64,000 bases of DNA from Methylobacterium jeotgali (GTDB lineage Bacteria > Pseudomonadota > Alphaproteobacteria > Rhizobiales > Beijerinckiaceae): positions 1 through 64,000 of the forward strand of contig NZ_BPQR01000045.1 of NCBI RefSeq assembly GCF_022179345.1, in the 5' to 3' direction. The notes beneath the pieces were generated by a model. It searched no databases. It had not been told where the DNA came from and saw only the letters and a list, made by a program, of their open reading frames with translations. Below are positions 28,071-35,999 of the stretch, piece by piece; the stretch's first letter is position 1, and every line of letters begins with the position of its first letter. The translations under genes were made by a program, and so were the position numbers.

Positions 28071-28959
28071 TCTCCCGGCATCCCTCGGCGCTGGCCCGGA
28101 AGGCGTCGTCCGTCGCGGCGGGGATGCCCTCCGGATCGTTGACGCCGAGCCGGGCCCAGACGTCGCGCCCGTCGAGCGTCTCGCCGAAGCGGTCGAGGCG
28201 CCGCTCCAGCCGGGCCTGCTCGGCTTCCAGCGTCGCGAGGTCGAAGGGCGCGGCTGCGTCGATCAAGCCGAGGGCCGCCTTGCGGAAGCTCTCGGGGGTA
28301 TCCTCCGCGAAGGCGTCGGCGCCGCCGATCAGGTAGCGGTGCTTGCCGCCCATCGTCCGCCAGACCAGCGCCCGGTCGCGGGCGTCGAACTCCTCCGCGC
28401 CCCGGTTGGTCTCGATCACCTCCGGCCCCGAGACCGAGATGCGCCCGGCCTCCGAGACCGCCAGCCCCGAGCAGGTGCCCGCGACGAGCCCGCCGCCGCC
28501 ATAGGCGCCGGCCCGGCCGCCGACGAGGCCGATCACCGGCACGCCGGCCGCCCGCAGGTCGGCGATGGCCCGCATCGCCTCGGCGATGGCGGTCTCGCCG
28601 GCATTGGCCTCCTGCAGGCGCACGCCGCCGGTGTCGAACAGGATGAGGAGGGCGGCCGGGCGCTCGGTGAGCCCGAGGCGCAGGAGCCCGACGAGCTTGG
28701 CGCCATGCACCTCCCCGAAGGCGCCGCCCATGAAGCGGCCCTCCTGCGCGGCCACGAGCACCGGCCGCCCGTCGAGGCGGCCGCGGCCGACGACGATGCC
28801 GTCGTCGAAGGCGCGGGGCAGGCCGAAGAGCGGCAGATGCGGGCTCATCCGCCGCTCGGCAGGCCCCAGGATCTCCGCGAAGGAGCTTTGGTCGAGAAGC
28901 ACGGCGATCCGCTGGCGGGCGCCGGCCTCGTACCAGCTCAAGGCACCGGGCGCGCTCAC
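28051..28959 (-). CDS. mdcD: Malonate decarboxylase beta subunit
   Basis: Carboxyltransferase-fold subunit acting with MdcE on malonyl-S-ACP. The 302-aa product has FDTGGVRLQEANAGE (about 107-121) and the glycine-rich oxyanion loop GGRAGAYGGGGLVAGT (about 146-161). These are typical of the biotin-independent decarboxylases. It overlaps mdcC by four bases upstream and mdcE by 20 downstream. No biotin-domain or membrane subunit gene is present, so this is the soluble MDC type rather than the sodium-pumping MAD type. Confidence 0.94.
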   Translation of the reverse strand: MSAPGALSWYEAGARQRIAVLLDQSSFAEILGPAERRMSPHLPLFGLPRAFDDGIVVGRGRLDGRPVLVAAQEGRFMGGAFGEVHGAKLVGLLRLGLTERPAALLILFDTGGVRLQEANAGETAIAEAMRAIADLRAAGVPVIGLVGGRAGAYGGGGLVAGTCSGLAVSEAGRISVSGPEVIETNRGAEEFDARDRALVWRTMGGKHRYLIGGADAFAEDTPESFRKAALGLIDAAAPFDLATLEAEQARLERRLDRFGETLDGRDVWARLGVNDPEGIPAATDDAFRASAEGCRESARDAR

Positions 28960-29270
28960 GGGGCCTCCTCCATCAGCCGGGCGCCTTGGAGCAGGCGCAG
29001 GGACACGGTGTCGGGCCGGGCGCCGCCGTCGTTGATGCTGATGCGCAGGCCGCCGGGCTGGGCGCGGGCGACGAAGTCGGCCACCACCGCCTCCCAGACA
29101 TCGCCGTAGCCGGTGACCGGCGTCTCGATCTCGACGGTGCAGAGGTCCGGGGCCAGCACCCGCTCCAGCAGGATTTCGAGATTGCCCGAGGCGACGACGC
29201 CGGCGATGGCCTCGGCCCGGGTGCCCGGATGGGGCCGCCGGGTGGCGTGGCGGAAGCTCAGCCTGTCCAT
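28956..29270 (-). CDS. mdcC: Malonate decarboxylase acyl-carrier subunit
   Basis: Acyl carrier (delta subunit) whose prosthetic group holds the malonyl and acetyl thioesters during catalysis. It is 104 residues, the usual length. The modified serine should be S28 in VVASGNLE, matching Ser25 of the Klebsiella protein. A conserved SINDGGARPDTVSLRL stretch (about 77-92) follows. It starts 7 bases after mdcA and overlaps mdcD by four bases. It needs MdcB, encoded far away at 1415-2275, and MdcG to become active. Confidence 0.93.
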   Translation of the reverse strand: MDRLSFRHATRRPHPGTRAEAIAGVVASGNLEILLERVLAPDLCTVEIETPVTGYGDVWEAVVADFVARAQPGGLRISINDGGARPDTVSLRLLQGARLMEEAP

Positions 29271-29277
29271 CGATGCC

Positions 29278-30924
29278 TCACCAGTTCCGGAAGCGGGCGG
29301 GCGGGTCGTAGAGGCCTCCCGACCAGTGCACGAGGTCCTTGATCGAGCGCGCGGCGAGCAAGGAGCGGTCGGCGTCGAGGGGCTCGATGCCGAGATCCTC
29401 CGGGCGGCGCACGATGCCGCGTTCGCGAAGACGCTCGACCATGGCCCGGTCGCGGCCGCGGCCGACCTCGGTGTAGCCGGCGACCCCGCGGATCGCCTGC
29501 TCGCGCTCGTCGGCGTCCCGGCAGAGGAGGAGGTTGGCGATGCCCTCCTCGGTGACGATGTGGGTGACGTCGTCGCCGTAGACCATCACCGGCGCCAGCT
29601 CGAGCCCGAGCGTCTCCGCGAAGGCGAGGGCGTCGAGCCGCTCCACGAAGGCCGGGGCGAGCCCCTCGCCGAAGGTCTCGACGATCTGCACCACGAGCTT
29701 GCGGCCCCGCCGGAGCGCCGGGTCACCGTTGCCCCCGGCCTCGCGGCCCGCCTTGAGCCAGGTCTCCGACGGGTGGCGGCGCCCGTGCGGGTCCGAACCC
29801 ATGTTCGGCGCCCCCCCGAACCCCGCCGCCCGCGAGCGGGTGATGGTCGAGGAGTGGCCGGCGAGGTCGATCTGGAGCGTCGAGCCGATGAAGAGGTCGC
29901 AGGCGTAGAGCCCGGCTGTCTGGCAGAAGGCGCGGTTCGAGCGGAGCGAGCCGTCGGCGCCGGTGAAGAACACGTCCGGCCGCTCGCGGATGTAGCGGTC
30001 CATGCCCACTTCCGAGCCGAAGCAGTGGACCTGTTTCACCCAGCCGGACTCGATCGCCGGGATCAGAGTCGGGTGCGGGTTGAGCGCCCAGTGGGTGGCG
30101 ATCTTCCCCTTGAGGCCCAGCCGCTCGCCGTAGGTCGGCAGCAAGAGCTCGATCGCCGCCGTGCCGAAGCCGATGCCGTGGTTGAGCCGGGTGATCGCGT
30201 ACTCGGCGTAGATGCCCTTGAGGGCCATCATCGCCATCAGCACCTGCGTCTCCGTCATCGCGGCGGGATCGCGGGTGAACAGCGGCTCGACGTAGAAGGG
30301 CCGGTCGGCGGCGACGACGAAATCCACCCGGTCGGCGGGGATGTCGACGCGGGGCACCCGCTCCACGATCGCGTTGACCTGGGCGATGACGAGGCCGTTC
30401 TTGAAGGCGGTGGCCTCCACGACGGTCGGCGTGTCCTCGGTGTTCGGGCCCGTGTAGAGGTTGCCCTCACGGTCCGCCGAGACCGCGGCGATGAGCGCGA
30501 CGTTCGGGGTCAGGTCGACGAAGTAGCGGGCGAAGAGCTCCAGGTAGGTGTGCACCGCCCCGAGCCGGATGCGCCCCTCCGAGAGCATCCGCGCCACCCG
30601 CGCCCCCTGGGGCCCCGAGTAGGAATAATCGAGGCGGCTGGCGACGCCGGTCTCGAACACGTCGAGATGCTCGGGCAGCACGATGCCCGACTGGACCATG
30701 TGCAGGTCGTGGACGCGGGCCGGATCGCAGGCGGCGAGCGCGCGGGCGAGGCAATCCGCCTGCTTCTGGTTGTCGCCCTCCAGGCAGACCCGGTCGCCGG
30801 GGCGCAGCACCGCCTCCAGAAGGGCGACCGCATCGGCGGCCGCGACGTGCTTGCCGTCCGCGAGGGATCGGCCCGCCGTGATGCGGGCGTCGCGGGCCTC
30901 GCGCTCCCTGCCCCAAGCCGACAC
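29278..30924 (-). CDS. mdcA: Malonate decarboxylase alpha subunit
   Basis: Acetyl-S-ACP:malonate ACP-transferase, which swaps acetate for malonate on the carrier and releases acetate. The 548-aa protein is of the CoA-transferase type, with VCLEGDNQKQADCLA (about 46-60), the family stretch GYNHGIGFGTAAIELL-like near 240 (here RLNHGIGFGTAAIELL) and GLYDPPARFRNW at the end. It is the first gene of mdcA-C-D-E-G, divergent from the GntR gene; the 77-base gap must hold both promoters. The start is GTG at 30924. No malonate transporter accompanies the operon. Confidence 0.95.
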   Translation of the reverse strand: MSAWGREREARDARITAGRSLADGKHVAAADAVALLEAVLRPGDRVCLEGDNQKQADCLARALAACDPARVHDLHMVQSGIVLPEHLDVFETGVASRLDYSYSGPQGARVARMLSEGRIRLGAVHTYLELFARYFVDLTPNVALIAAVSADREGNLYTGPNTEDTPTVVEATAFKNGLVIAQVNAIVERVPRVDIPADRVDFVVAADRPFYVEPLFTRDPAAMTETQVLMAMMALKGIYAEYAITRLNHGIGFGTAAIELLLPTYGERLGLKGKIATHWALNPHPTLIPAIESGWVKQVHCFGSEVGMDRYIRERPDVFFTGADGSLRSNRAFCQTAGLYACDLFIGSTLQIDLAGHSSTITRSRAAGFGGAPNMGSDPHGRRHPSETWLKAGREAGGNGDPALRRGRKLVVQIVETFGEGLAPAFVERLDALAFAETLGLELAPVMVYGDDVTHIVTEEGIANLLLCRDADEREQAIRGVAGYTEVGRGRDRAMVERLRERGIVRRPEDLGIEPLDADRSLLAARSIKDLVHWSGGLYDPPARFRNW

Positions 30925-30984
30925 CGGCGCTCCTCCCTGCCGCCCGAAACGATCCGGACCGCTTTCGTATTCCGAATGACCGAT

Positions 30985-31008
30985 CTGTCAACGTTCTGTA
31001 TATGACAG
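30985..31008. promoter_or_regulatory. Probable operator of the mdc GntR regulator
   Basis: CTGTCA (30985-30990) and TGACAG (31003-31008) form an inverted repeat with a 12-base AT-richer spacer between divergent mdcA and the GntR gene. It is placed to control both. FadR/MatR-type regulators commonly bind palindromes of this span. No other dyad of this quality lies in the gap. Confidence 0.55.
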
Positions 31009-31037
31009 GCGGTGTGATGGCGCTGAAGGATACGCAA

Positions 31038-31733
31038 ATGTCCCTCCGAGTCGTTCCTGCATACGAGGTTGAGGCCGAGGCGCCCGAGGGCGGTCTCCTC
31101 TCCGACCGCATCCGCAATGCGCTGACCGACGCGATCGCCGCCGGCCATCTCGCCTCCGGCACGGCGCTCGACGAGCAGGAGATCGCCGACCGTTACGGCG
31201 CCTCCCGCACGCCTGTGCGCGAGGCCCTGCGCCAGCTCGCCCATGGCGGCCTCGTGGAGCTGCGGCCCCGCCGGGGCGCGGTCGTCGCCCGGCTGACCCG
31301 CGAGCGGATCATGGACATGTTCGAGACCACCGCCGAGATCGAGGCGACCTGCGCGCGGCTCGCCACCTACCGGATGACGCCGCTGGAGCGCAGCCGGCTC
31401 ATCGAGCTCCACGCCGCGTCCGAGCCGCACGTCGCGGCGGGCGACTACGACGCCTACGACGCCCTCAACCGCGCCTTCCACGAGACGATCTACGCGGCGA
31501 CCCACAACGCCTTCATGGCCGAGCAGACGCTGGCGCTGCGCACCCGCCTCTCCGCCTTCCGGCGCACGCAGCTGCGCGACGAGGCGCGGCTTCCCCGCTC
31601 GCGCGTGGAGCACGGCGAGATCCTGGCCGCCATGGCCGAGGGCGACGGCGAGGCCGCGGCCCGGCGCATGCGCGCCCACATGCTCAACGCCGCCGGGGCG
31701 CTCGGGCGCTACATCGCCGAGCACACGGGGTGA
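31038..31733 (+). CDS. GntR-family regulator of malonate use
   Basis: 231-aa FadR/FCD-type repressor. The N-terminal winged helix (about 15-80) has the consensus DEQEIADRYGASRTPVREALRQL. The C-terminal all-helical FCD domain has the metal or ligand residues seen as NRAFHETIY and SRVEHGEIL. MdcY of Acinetobacter and MatR of rhizobia are GntR regulators of malonate operons, and the divergent position here suggests the same role with malonate as inducer. ATG at 31038 is preceded by AAGGA with 7-base spacing and is preferred over ATGs at 31002 and 31017, the first of which lies within the operator palindrome. Confidence 0.88.
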   Translation: MSLRVVPAYEVEAEAPEGGLLSDRIRNALTDAIAAGHLASGTALDEQEIADRYGASRTPVREALRQLAHGGLVELRPRRGAVVARLTRERIMDMFETTAEIEATCARLATYRMTPLERSRLIELHAASEPHVAAGDYDAYDALNRAFHETIYAATHNAFMAEQTLALRTRLSAFRRTQLRDEARLPRSRVEHGEILAAMAEGDGEAAARRMRAHMLNAAGALGRYIAEHTG

Positions 31734-31794
31734 GGGGCGGCTGAGGGCGCGTGCCCTTCCGCCGCCCGGCCGGAGATCGGAGCGGCGATCCCGC

Positions 31795-31822
31795 GTGTCC
31801 TTCCGACGGGTCGGAAGGACAC
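31795..31822. terminator. Hairpin between convergent genes
   Basis: A perfect 12-bp inverted repeat (31795-31806 with 31811-31822, loop CGGG) lies between the ends of the GntR gene (31733) and the amidase (31874). It is well placed to stop both transcripts. No long T-run on either side. Confidence 0.6.
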
Positions 31823-31873
31823 GGCGACGTCACGAGGCCGTGCGAGCCTCTGTGACTCGACCGGCCTCGGCCG

Positions 31874-33394
31874 CTATTCGGCAGCGGTGTGATAGGCGTG
31901 GGCCGCGCGCAGCACGGTGCTCTCGTCGAAGTGACGCCCGGTGAGCATGAGCCCGACCGGCAGCCCCTTGACCCCGTGCACGGGCACCGAGATCGAGGGG
32001 TGCCCGGTCAGGTCGAAGGCCGCCGTGTTGCGGATCATGTTCAGGGCCTGCCCCACGAAGGTCTTGCGGTCGGTCTCGACCGGCTCCGGGAGCGCGTGGG
32101 CCGTCTGCGGCGTCGTCGGCATCAGCACGAGGTCCGCATCGCGCAGCACGCGGTCGTAGGCGGCCGTCAGGACGCGGGAGAGGTTCTGCGCCCGCCCGTA
32201 CATCACGCCCTGGTAGCGCTCGCGCATGTAGTGGGCGACGAGCACACCCATCTTGGCCGTCGCGGAGAAGTCGCCGCCGTTCGTCACGATGGCGCGGGAC
32301 ATGGCCGACATCAGACGCGTGTTGAAGTAGCCCTTGGTCTGGTAGGCGGCGTGGCCGTGGTAGAAGCTGTCGACCCCGCCCTCGATGGCGATGGCGTTCC
32401 AGATCGGCACCGTCTGGCGATGCTCGGGAACGGACACCTCGGAGACCTCCGCGCCCAGGCTCGCCAGGTGCCGGGCCGCGTCCCGAACGGCGTCGTCCAC
32501 CTCGGCCATCGACTCGGGCGTCTCGAAGCCTTCGCGCACTACCGCGATCCTGAGGCCCTTCAGGCCGTCGCCGAAGCCTCCGCGATAGTCCGGAACCTCG
32601 ATCGTCGAGGGCTGGCGCGGGTCGATGGCCGTGTCGTCCTTGCCGGCGATCACCTGGAGCATCAGCGCGCAATCCTCGACCGTCGTCGCCATGGGGCCGA
32701 TATGGTCGATGGTCTGGTCGAAGCCGACGATGCCCGTGTAGGGCACCAGCCCGTGGGTCGGCTTGAGGCCGACGATGCCGGACCAGGACGCCGGCATGCG
32801 GATCGAGCCGCCCTGATCGCCGCCGATGGCGATGTCGACGAGACCCGTCGCCGGCGCGATGGCCGAGCCGCAGGAGGAGCCGCCGGCGACGTGCTCCGGG
32901 TTCCTCGGGTTGAGGCCGGGCCCGTAGGTGCTGGTGTGGCCGCCGCCCGAGAAGGCGAAGTCGCAGGTGTTCAGCATGGCGGTGATGTGGCCGCCGGCCT
33001 CGATGATGCGCCGGACGATGGTCGCGTCCACGTCCGGCACGTAGTCGTACAGGAGACGTGACGCGCAGGTCGTCGGGATGCCGGCGACGCAGACCGTGTC
33101 CTTGATGCCGATGCGCTTGCCGGCGAGCGGCCCGTTCGGATCGACGGCCTGGACGCTGCAATGGCGCACGATGCCGTTGAGCGGATCGTCCTCGCGGCTC
33201 GGCCGGGCCCCCGGGACGCGGACGGCGGGCGTGACCTCTCGGATCGGATCGGGATACTGGTCCAGCGCGTCGTAGCCGTCCATCACGCCCTTGACGATAT
33301 CGAAGTAGTCGTCGACCTCGGACTCGGTCAGGCGCAGATGATAGCGTCGCGAGATGTCCTCGATATCGGTACGCGATGGACGACGTAAGGTCAT
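31874..33394 (-). CDS. Amidase-signature family amidase
   Basis: 506-aa amide hydrolase with the Ser-cisSer-Lys triad: K98 in IGIKDTV, S173 in GGSSCGSA and nucleophile S197 in GGDQGGSIRMP. The N-terminal 80-residue extension and total length resemble the enantioselective amidases of Rhodococcus, which often serve nitrile or amide catabolism. No nitrile hydratase is nearby. Malonamidase E2, tempting because of the mdc operon, is nearer 414 aa, so this is less likely. A 17-bp palindrome lies upstream and a TetR gene follows upstream on the same strand. Confidence 0.85.
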   Translation of the reverse strand: MTLRRPSRTDIEDISRRYHLRLTESEVDDYFDIVKGVMDGYDALDQYPDPIREVTPAVRVPGARPSREDDPLNGIVRHCSVQAVDPNGPLAGKRIGIKDTVCVAGIPTTCASRLLYDYVPDVDATIVRRIIEAGGHITAMLNTCDFAFSGGGHTSTYGPGLNPRNPEHVAGGSSCGSAIAPATGLVDIAIGGDQGGSIRMPASWSGIVGLKPTHGLVPYTGIVGFDQTIDHIGPMATTVEDCALMLQVIAGKDDTAIDPRQPSTIEVPDYRGGFGDGLKGLRIAVVREGFETPESMAEVDDAVRDAARHLASLGAEVSEVSVPEHRQTVPIWNAIAIEGGVDSFYHGHAAYQTKGYFNTRLMSAMSRAIVTNGGDFSATAKMGVLVAHYMRERYQGVMYGRAQNLSRVLTAAYDRVLRDADLVLMPTTPQTAHALPEPVETDRKTFVGQALNMIRNTAAFDLTGHPSISVPVHGVKGLPVGLMLTGRHFDESTVLRAAHAYHTAAE

Positions 33395-33417
33395 ATCAGT
33401 TTCCCATGATAAAGATG

Positions 33418-33434
33418 CCGGATCGATGATCCGG
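33418..33434. promoter_or_regulatory. Palindrome upstream of the amidase
   Basis: CCGGATC (33418-33424), GAT, GATCCGG (33428-33434) is a perfect 7-3-7 dyad 24 bases before the amidase ATG. A TetR-type regulator gene lies 225 bases upstream on the same strand. It could be that regulator's operator. Confidence 0.45.
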
Positions 33435-33658
33435 TGATCTCCCAGGAAAAGCCTATTCGATTTTTAGACCGATCGCCTATAAGCGGAAAGCCGAGATTTT
33501 TGCCAGATTACGACCAGATTTTAGGCGGGATGCCTTCAGGAGGCGCGATGTCTCGGCAGATCGCGCAAGGCGCAGGCGCTTCCGCATCCCGGCGGAGCCG
33601 TGAGCGTCCGCGCACGTGATCGTGGCCTGCCGCTTTCGCGGATCGATCTCACGCGCCC

Positions 33659-34309
33659 TCAGGCCCGGTCTCGGCCCTCGATGCGGATCATCGCGAAGAA
33701 GCCGTCCGCGAAGGTGCGAAGCGCCTCGCCGCTTCGCTCGAGCTTCGCGCGCAGCACCGCGCCCTCCCACCCGATCCAGAAGAACGCCGCCAGCCTGTCG
33801 GCGTCGTGATGGGTCGCGATCTCGCCGATCCCCTGCGCGCGCCGCAGACAGGCGCTGGTGCGCCGTTGCCAGTCGGCGAAGACGCCGTTGATGAGCGTGC
33901 GGTAGGATTCCGGCAGCGCTCCCATCTCCTGGCCGAGATTGCCGACGAGGCACCCGCGCGAGAAGCCGTGGCGCTGCATCGAAGCCTCGGCATCGCGCGT
34001 GAAGGCGTCCAGTTGCGCCAACGGCGACAACGTCCTGTCCGCGAAGAACCGTTCGAGCCGACTCGCGAAATATTCGGCGTAGCGCCGTATCAGCTCGGCA
34101 CCGAAGGCGTCCTTGCTGTCGAAATAATGGTAGAACGATCCTTTCGGAACGCCGGCCGTCCGCAAAATCTCGTCCAGACCCGTCGCCGTGAAACCCTTCG
34201 CGGTGAGAGCCGCGACGCCGGTTCGGATCAGCGCCTCGCGCGCGTTGCCGTCGCCGGCCAAGACCTTCAGCGGGCGGCCGCGGCGCTTGAGCGAGGGGTC
34301 GGCAGTCAT
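33659..34309 (-). CDS. TetR/AcrR regulator of the AcuR type
   Basis: 216 residues. A basic N-terminus is followed by the TetR helix-turn-helix (about 25-70: TAKGFTATGLDEILRTAGVPKGSFYHYF). The ligand domain carries SRGCLVGNLGQEM (about 117-129), typical of AcuR, which senses acrylate, and of related thiol-reactive electrophile sensors. The single cysteine there is a plausible reactive site. It precedes the amidase on the same strand with a 264-base gap, so it may control the amidase, itself, or an unlinked target. Confidence 0.85.
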   Translation of the reverse strand: MTADPSLKRRGRPLKVLAGDGNAREALIRTGVAALTAKGFTATGLDEILRTAGVPKGSFYHYFDSKDAFGAELIRRYAEYFASRLERFFADRTLSPLAQLDAFTRDAEASMQRHGFSRGCLVGNLGQEMGALPESYRTLINGVFADWQRRTSACLRRAQGIGEIATHHDADRLAAFFWIGWEGAVLRAKLERSGEALRTFADGFFAMIRIEGRDRA

Positions 34310-34467
34310 GACATCTGGTTAGGCAGGCGACAGGGACCGATCAAGGGGCTTGCCGTCCCTTCGCGGACGAGGCCGGGGAACGGCGCCCGCCGTCCGGCAC
34401 CGATGGCGGCGGCCCTGCCGCGCGTTCCGGCCGGAGCGGATCCGGACGGACGACCGCCGCCGAAAAC

Positions 34468-35949
34468 CTACTCCACCACGATCTTGTAGCGCTCGCCGGG
34501 CTTCAGCCGTGCGCCGCGCTCCAGCCCGTTGAGGACGAGGAAGCGCTCGAGCGGCTTGTCTGGCACCGCCATGCGGCCGGCGAGCTCGGCCGGGTCTTCG
34601 GTGGCCGCCGCCGTGACCTCGACGTGGAGGGGGCGCAGGCTCCGTGCCTCCTCCGGGCGCACCGGGGCGAGGCTGCCGATCCAGCGGCGGAAGGCCGGGT
34701 CCGGATCGGTGGCGCCCTTGGCGGCCATGATCATCCGGTAGGTCGAGCCGCCGAGGCGGATCGCGGCGAGGCGGAAGGTCCAGTCCTTGCCCTTCGAGAG
34801 GGCGACGGCCGCCTCGTGGCCGGCGACGGTGCGGCTCTCGATCGAGCCCTCGTCGATGCTGTCGTTCCAGGTGGCCTTCAGCACCTCGGCGAGGGGCTGC
34901 CCCTCGCGGCTGTCGACCTGGTCGAAGAGCAGCCGGCGGCTGCCTTCCTGGGTGGTGCCGAGCACGGCGTTGCGGGTGTTCTCGATGGAGAAGCCGTCGG
35001 GCACCTCGAAGGCGATGCCGAGGCCGGGATGGATGAAGCGGCGCCCGCGCACCGCGCCCTCGGCCGGGTTGTCGCCGTAGGCGAGCCCGTCGACGGCGGC
35101 GAGATAGCGGGCGCGGTCGTCGGCGCCGAGGCCCGGCGCGCCGATGCGGCGGGCGGCCCGCGTCACCAGCGCGATGCGCTCAGGGGTGCCGGGATGGGTC
35201 GCGAGCATGTCGGGCTCGGAGGCACCGGAGGATTTGAGCGCCGTGGTGCGGTTGAGCGCGGTGAGGAAGCGGGCGGCGCCGAAGGCATCGTAGCCCGCCC
35301 GCGCCAGGGTCCTCACCCCGGCCTCGTCCGCCTCGAACTCCTGCTCGCGGGAGAACTTCGCCAACGCGAAGCGGGACTGGTTCCGGAGCTGGCTGCCGGT
35401 CGTCGGGTCGTTCAGCACGTCGGTGACGACCCGGCTGACGAGCTGGGCGCGCAGCTCCAGCTCCGTGCGGGCGTTGGCGTGGCTCAGGGTGACGTGGGCG
35501 ATCTCGTGGGCGAGGACGGCGGCGACCTCCGAGGTGTCGGAAGCGAGCGCCACGAGGCCGCGGGTGACGTAGAGGCGTCCGTTCGGCAGGGCGAACGCGT
35601 TGACGACCCCGGAATCGAGGATCGTCACCGCGTAGCTCCGGTCCGGCCGGTCGCCGGCCTTGACGAGCCGCTCGGTGATCTCGGTGAGGAAGCGCTGCGT
35701 CGCCGGTGCCTGGACCTCGCCCCCGAAGGCGGCGACGAGCTTGGCGTGGTCGCCATCCGCCGGCCGCTCGCGGGCGCCGGTGGTCCGGGGCGCTTCCGCC
35801 GGCACCGTGACCGCCGCCGGCATCACCACCGCCTGCTCGCCCGCGCAGCCGGCCAGCAGGGCGGCGAGGAGCGCCGCGCCCGCGAGCCCGCCGCGCTCCC
35901 GCGCAGGCAGCCGCAGGCCGGGCAAGAATCCGGACAAGAATCCGGTCAT
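34468..35949 (-). CDS. M48-family metalloprotease lipoprotein
   Basis: A Zn-dependent peptidase of the BepA/LoiP type acting on outer-membrane proteins in the periplasm. The start at 35949 gives 493 aa; ATG at 35994, five bases past the stop of the upstream gene, is the alternative. A hydrophobic segment ends in lipobox LAGC (C35). The gluzincin motif HEIAH is at 148-152 and a third ligand lies in EFEADEAG near 204. The C-terminal 200 residues contain a PsbP-like or DUF-type domain, then a closing segment ERFLVLNGLERGARLKPGERYKIV that looks LysM-like. It is likely co-transcribed with the upstream SNase-like gene. Confidence 0.88.
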   Translation of the reverse strand: MTGFLSGFLPGLRLPARERGGLAGAALLAALLAGCAGEQAVVMPAAVTVPAEAPRTTGARERPADGDHAKLVAAFGGEVQAPATQRFLTEITERLVKAGDRPDRSYAVTILDSGVVNAFALPNGRLYVTRGLVALASDTSEVAAVLAHEIAHVTLSHANARTELELRAQLVSRVVTDVLNDPTTGSQLRNQSRFALAKFSREQEFEADEAGVRTLARAGYDAFGAARFLTALNRTTALKSSGASEPDMLATHPGTPERIALVTRAARRIGAPGLGADDRARYLAAVDGLAYGDNPAEGAVRGRRFIHPGLGIAFEVPDGFSIENTRNAVLGTTQEGSRRLLFDQVDSREGQPLAEVLKATWNDSIDEGSIESRTVAGHEAAVALSKGKDWTFRLAAIRLGGSTYRMIMAAKGATDPDPAFRRWIGSLAPVRPEEARSLRPLHVEVTAAATEDPAELAGRMAVPDKPLERFLVLNGLERGARLKPGERYKIVVE

Positions 35950-35999
35950 GGATCCGGCCCGGATCGATCCGTCGCTGAGAAGCGGTCCGCCCATCCCGT

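Noticed and set aside
31874..33394. Amidase as malonamidase E2 feeding the malonate operon
   Set aside because: Length (506 aa) and the N-terminal extension match the longer enantioselective amidases. The gene is convergent with the GntR regulator and has its own TetR neighbour.
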